NCBI GenBank assembly: GCA_032821775.1
Contig: JAVLRN010000009.1
Location: 1,054,001 to 1,118,000 of the forward strand
DNA: 64,000 nucleotides
From: Sanguinoderma infundibulare
Lineage: Eukaryota > Basidiomycota > Agaricomycetes > Polyporales > Polyporaceae
Direction: 5' to 3'
The notes under the pieces are model-generated. The model made no database searches, had not been told where the DNA came from, and was given only the letters and a program-made list of their open reading frames with translations. Numbering within the stretch: position 1 is the stretch's first letter; the number at the start of each line of letters is the position of its first letter. Below, piece by piece: positions 60,305 through 64,000 of this stretch. The position numbers and the translations under genes were made by a program.

Positions 60305-63300
60305 ATGTCGATGATGTCCCTCTCGCCCACCACATCCACCTCCAATTACGACGACCCGCCCACTGGAAAGCGCCGCCGCACTACCAGCTTCAACGCCGCC
60401 ACCAACGGCGGCCCCCGGTCCGACATGGCCTCCACCCACGACTCTCCACCCGGTCTCGGTGCGCCCTCTGCCGTCGCTGCCGCACACATCCCGAAGCGGG
60501 GCGCGCGGGCCTGCACCAACTGTCGCAAGGGCAAGAACAGGTGCGAAGGCGAGGTCCGTCCTTTCCGCTCCCCATCACCTTGCCGCCCGATGCTCACTCT
60601 TCTTCCCCGTCCCGTCTGCCCGCCCATCCGCCCGGCCCGGCCCATGCTTGCCCTCGTCTTCTCCCCCGTCCCTGCCTCTAGGCCCCCTGTCGTCGCTGCC
60701 AGCTCAGCGGCGCCCAATGCATCTTTGAGAAGCCAGAGAAGAAAAATGTACAAGCCTTGTCCACAGCCAGCGTCGAGTCAGTCCCATTCCTCCTCCCAAC
60801 GGCCGAACCCCCGCCCATGTCTCCGTCCCATGCTCACCTTACCCCATCCCCCTCCCCGCAGACGTCTTTCCCGCCTCGAGGGCCAGTATCTGGTACTCCC
60901 TCCCCTTATCCTTTTCCACCCTTCATCTTGTTCACATTCTCCCCCTCCAGGTCATGCAGAGCCAGATGATCGGCATGCAATCCTCCCTCGACCGCATCCT
61001 CTCCGCCATCCAGAGCCAAAGCCAAGCCATCGTCCACGCTCAGCATCCCCCATATGGCCCACCCTCTTCGCGCGACGGCCCCAACATCCCAGGTCCGTTA
61101 CCCCGCTGTCGCCTCCACACCCTTGTACCAATCTCATCCCGAATAGACCACCCGCCCCGCAACAGGTCTTTCCCGCCCCTCCCCGGTTTTGCCCCGCCCG
61201 TCCGTACCTCTTTTCTTATGTCCCTTCTCCCTCTTCTGACCTTTCCAAAGCCCCACAAGTATGCCACCTATGGCATCGTCCCTAGCACAGCCCCTTCCTC
61301 TGATGATGAGTCCGAGGACACCCTCCCCCGTTCAACCCTCAATGCCCCTATTGAGGCTCTCCAAGGCCTTGCCAATGCCGCAGCCGAGGCCGCCGCTGCG
61401 CCCTCTGCATCGCCCCCCCGGCAAGTAGTTTCCGACCGCCCGGTACCAACCCATACAACTCTAATTTCTTCCCCCATTCAGAATGAAGAAGCGCAAGCGG
61501 GCCGAGCCAACCCCCCGCAATGCTTTCCCCCATGTAGTCGAGAAAGTACGCGGTGCCTACCCTTCATCAGCTATTCCCTCCCCCGTGTTGACAACCTTTC
61601 TCCTAGGGTCTCGTCCCTGATTCAGACGCTCGCGAACTCTATCATATGTACGTCCCTCCCTCATCTCCTTGTTGCCCCTCGCTTATATCTCCCCATACAT
61701 AGATTCTTCTCGGGCTGCCATATGTTCATCCCTGTTTTCGATCCCTCTTATGATACATACGATGGCCTTATGGAGCGCACTCCCTGGACCTTCGATGCCA
61801 TCCTCGCCGTCGCCGCAAAAATCCGGAGCGGCACCGGCCCGCTCATTGCCCCCTTCTACAAGTGCTTGGAGGAGGCACAAGGCATCGCCCGCTCGTCCCT
61901 CTTCGGCCCCGTCGTCCGCAAGGAGGCCGTCCAAGGCATGCTTATTCTTGCTGCCTGGAGCACCAATGGTTGGCTCCCGAGCGGCCACGCCATGCGCATG
62001 GCCCTCGACCTCGGCCTCCACCGCGCGCTCGAGAAGCTCGCCGACCACGGTGAAAAGAAGAGGAGCGACGACGAGGAGCGGAACCTCGGTGCGTTCTTTC
62101 TACCCGACCTGTTCTTCCCAGTGACCCTAATTCCGCCTACCTTTACAGTTGTGTCGGCCCGCATCTGGCTGGGCTTGTACTGGTTCGACCACCAGATGAG
62201 CTTGGGAACTGGACGGCCCATCGTCCTCCGCGATGAGAGCTCCATCCGCCATTGTCGCGTGCTGCTGTCACATCCGATGGCGTCCCCGACAGACGTGCGC
62301 CTCATCTCTCAGGTCGAGCTGATCGCTCAGAAGAGTACGTGTTATTTCCTACTCATCCTTGGACCAGCATCGGACCGAGCACGATTACTGACCTTTTTTC
62401 ATGTAGCGCAAATATACGAGACCCTGTTGCCGCTTAACGGACATGTCAACCACAATACGTTGGCGTTCATCAGGCGTGCAATCGTCGCGCTCGACAAGTG
62501 GTGGGAGGATTGCGATGAGCTGCACAGTGAGCGGCTATAGCGTAATTCCGCCGTCATGTGCCCTAACCTCTCGTGCAGTGCAAACGATGGACGAGGAGGC
62601 GCTCCCACGCAAGATTCTCGCCGGCGAGCTGTACTACGCAAAGCTCTGGGTCGTCTGCGTCGCCCTCCGAGGCGCCTCCTGGGACAAGATGCCGTTCGAG
62701 CAGCGCGAGCTCGCGTTCCAAGCCAAAGACGCCGCCTCCAGCTGCCTCTCTAACCTCCTCGACTCGCCCACCTACCGCGCCGCCCTCCGCTACGCCGTGC
62801 ACGACACGCTCGTCATGGCCGCCTTCTCGGGCCTCTTCCTCCTCAAGATGGCCAACCTCTTCCCGGCCGAGCTCGACCTCGCCGCGATCACGATCCAGGT
62901 CGAGCAGCTCGCCCAGCTCCTCTCGGACGTCGCCGCCGAGCGCTACGCGCTCACCCTCCGCATCATGCTCGCCAACCTCCGCCGCAAGGTCGGCCTCACG
63001 CCCGCCGGCATGCCCCAGCAGCAGAACGCGCAGATGCCCACCACCGGCGGCGGCCCCGGCGACGTCCCGCAGAACATGCTCCCTCCCGCGTTCAACATCG
63101 ACCCGAGCATCGCCGGCCCGCCCCCGCCGCCGTTCACGGTCGAGGAGGTCGGACCGTGGGCGCACGACCAGCGCGTGTTCAACCCGCAGACGATCCCGCT
63201 CTGGCTGCAGGAGCAGAACTTGACGGACCTCGGCCTGCCCGTCAACGGCTCCGACGGCATCTTCCTCCAGATGGGCAGCCAGAACGGGTGGATGGGCGAC

Positions 63301-63327
63301 TTTCCGCCCATGCCCGAGGCTTGGTAG
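60305..63327 (+). CDS. Zn2Cys6 transcription factor with fungal_trans-type regulatory domain
   Basis: ATG 60,305 (MSMMSLSPTTSTSN), though close in-frame ATGs follow. Near residue 65 a zinc cluster starts: ACTNCRKGKNRCEGE, then after an intron APCRRCQLSGAQCIFE, i.e. C-x2-C-x6-C-x5-C-x2-C-x6-C. A short coiled-coil linker (RLSRLEGQYL, MQSQMIGMQSSLDRILSAI) should mediate dimerisation. After a Pro/Ser-rich stretch comes the middle homology region: FIPVFDPSYDTYDGLMERTP, WTFDAILAVAAKIRSG, CLEEAQGIARSSLFGP, VQGMLILAAWSTNGWLPSGH, MRMALDLGLHRALEKL and ARIWLGLYWFDHQMSLGTGR. The C-terminal exon is GC-rich and ends in Pro/Gly/Gln-rich sequence, stop at 63,327. Roughly 750 residues; splicing between 61,090 and 61,260 is uncertain. 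Regulon unknown. Confidence 0.88.
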
Positions 63328-63821
63328 GCCGAGCGAGACGAGCCCACCGACCGACTGTTGACGTTGAGCCTTGGCTTTTGAGACTTGTGAATGGTGGTGC
63401 AGCGCCTGTCTTGCCACCCAATCGTCTTCTTGCCTTCTTTCCTCCCCGCTTTGCCCCTTTAGTTTGCCAGTTGAGTAAAAAAAGTAGGTGTACGATTCCG
63501 CTAGGCGTAGCGTACTGTATACTATCTCTTGCGTCGTTCTGCCCTTCACCCCAGTTGTGCCGTTGCCATCATGGTCGTTCACCTAGGTCAACATATCCGC
63601 ACGGTTCCGATCGTGTTCGCGCTGTTGTCGAGGTCCTAAGCCCACAGTACCAGTCGAATGATGTGCGTAGTTGTAATAATCATTCCAGAGAGAAAGAAGC
63701 GTGTCATTGCGTTTTGTCGTTTTTTCTATCATGGACGATGCGGGGGCTCAAGAATAATACATGCGAGAAACGGCCGGAACAACTATAGATATCGTGATGC
63801 GCAATGGTGGGAAGTCCGTCG
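63328..63821. other. Shared 3' region of convergent genes
   Basis: About 490 bp, AT-richer, with a TTTTTT tract near 63,720. No gene seen. Confidence 0.55.
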
Positions 63822-64000
63822 TCACTCCTCATCCTCGCTGTCCTGCTCCTGTAGGAACTAGGAAAGCGCAAGAAGGATTATTATATGCGCCTAACACACA
63901 GACGGGGCACAGAGCCTTACCTTCACAAGGGGCTGGGCAGCCTGAAGGAAGTGTTGCTTCCCCTGCGGCTTGGAGCCCTTCTGGTGCCAGTAGATGATAG
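63822..64000 (-). CDS. C-terminal end of a gene, possibly eIF5 (W2 domain)
   Basis: Only the last two exons are in the window. The edge exon (63,921-64,000) reads IIYWHQKGSKPQGKQHF then LQAAQPLVK, followed by donor GTAAGG. After an intron of about 60 nt the end is (FLQ)EQDSEDEE with stop at 63,822. An aromatic helix followed by a short acidic tail resembles the end of the W2 domain of translation factor eIF5, but only about 35 residues are visible. That a coding end exists is fairly sure; the identity is a guess. Confidence 0.5.

Noticed and set aside
59836..60345. 169-codon minus-strand frame
   Set aside because: Runs across the start of the plus-strand Zn2Cys6 gene; composition of a shadow frame.
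1..64000. Transposon, CRISPR or prophage content
   Set aside because: No reverse transcriptase, transposase, integrase, terminal repeats or repeat-spacer array was seen on reading both strands.

Overview
The window is nuclear DNA of a filamentous basidiomycete, most likely an Agaricomycete. The gene set is fungal (adenylate cyclase with RA, LRR, PP2C-like and cyclase parts; a NIMA-type kinase; two Zn2Cys6 regulators; SPC3; RRP12; a Sct1/Gpt2-like acyltransferase). Genes are broken by many 45-70 nt introns with GT..AG ends, coding regions favour C-ending codons, and an intron-bearing tRNA-His is present. All models were spliced by eye, so exon edges are approximate unless a coordinate is given.

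Layout. 1-6,040 (minus): the 3'-truncated NIMA-like kinase, then two tandem cytochrome b561 genes, one with a secreted DOMON domain and one without. 9,059-11,831 (plus): a NIPA-type Mg transporter. 13,694-15,284 (minus): a regulator with its Zn2Cys6 cluster at the C-terminus. A 4.4 kb gene-poor stretch follows. 19,651-24,125: SPC3 and a PlsC-type acyltransferase, divergent. 24,651-30,592 (minus): adenylate cyclase. 32,463-35,402: a single-pass membrane protein and an F-box protein, divergent. 35,670-35,765: tRNA-His. 36,003-39,269: a four-TM claudin-like protein convergent with a second acyltransferase. 39,602-43,834: RRP12. 44,116-47,081: an FAD monooxygenase and ETF-alpha, convergent and only 49 bp apart. 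47,919-56,560: a very large ZNFX1-like helicase. 56,952-58,551: an auxin-efflux-carrier-family transporter carrying an in-frame stop. 60,305-63,327: a second Zn2Cys6 regulator. 63,822-64,000: the last codons of a minus-strand gene, possibly eIF5.

Functional links are limited and most neighbours are unrelated housekeeping genes. Two acyltransferases of one subfamily serve phospholipid synthesis. Adenylate cyclase and the NIMA kinase are signalling and cell-cycle genes. The ZNFX1-like protein (two CCCH fingers, SF1 helicase, NF-X1 fingers, RZ finger) belongs to a family tied to RNA silencing and antiviral RNA sensing in other eukaryotes. The most unusual sequence signals are the stop codon in the transporter, three GC-AG introns, a 577 nt intron, an in-frame TGA that a 60 nt weak-site intron could remove, and a tRNA-His with two departures from consensus. 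I see no transposon, CRISPR array or clear novel multi-gene system.
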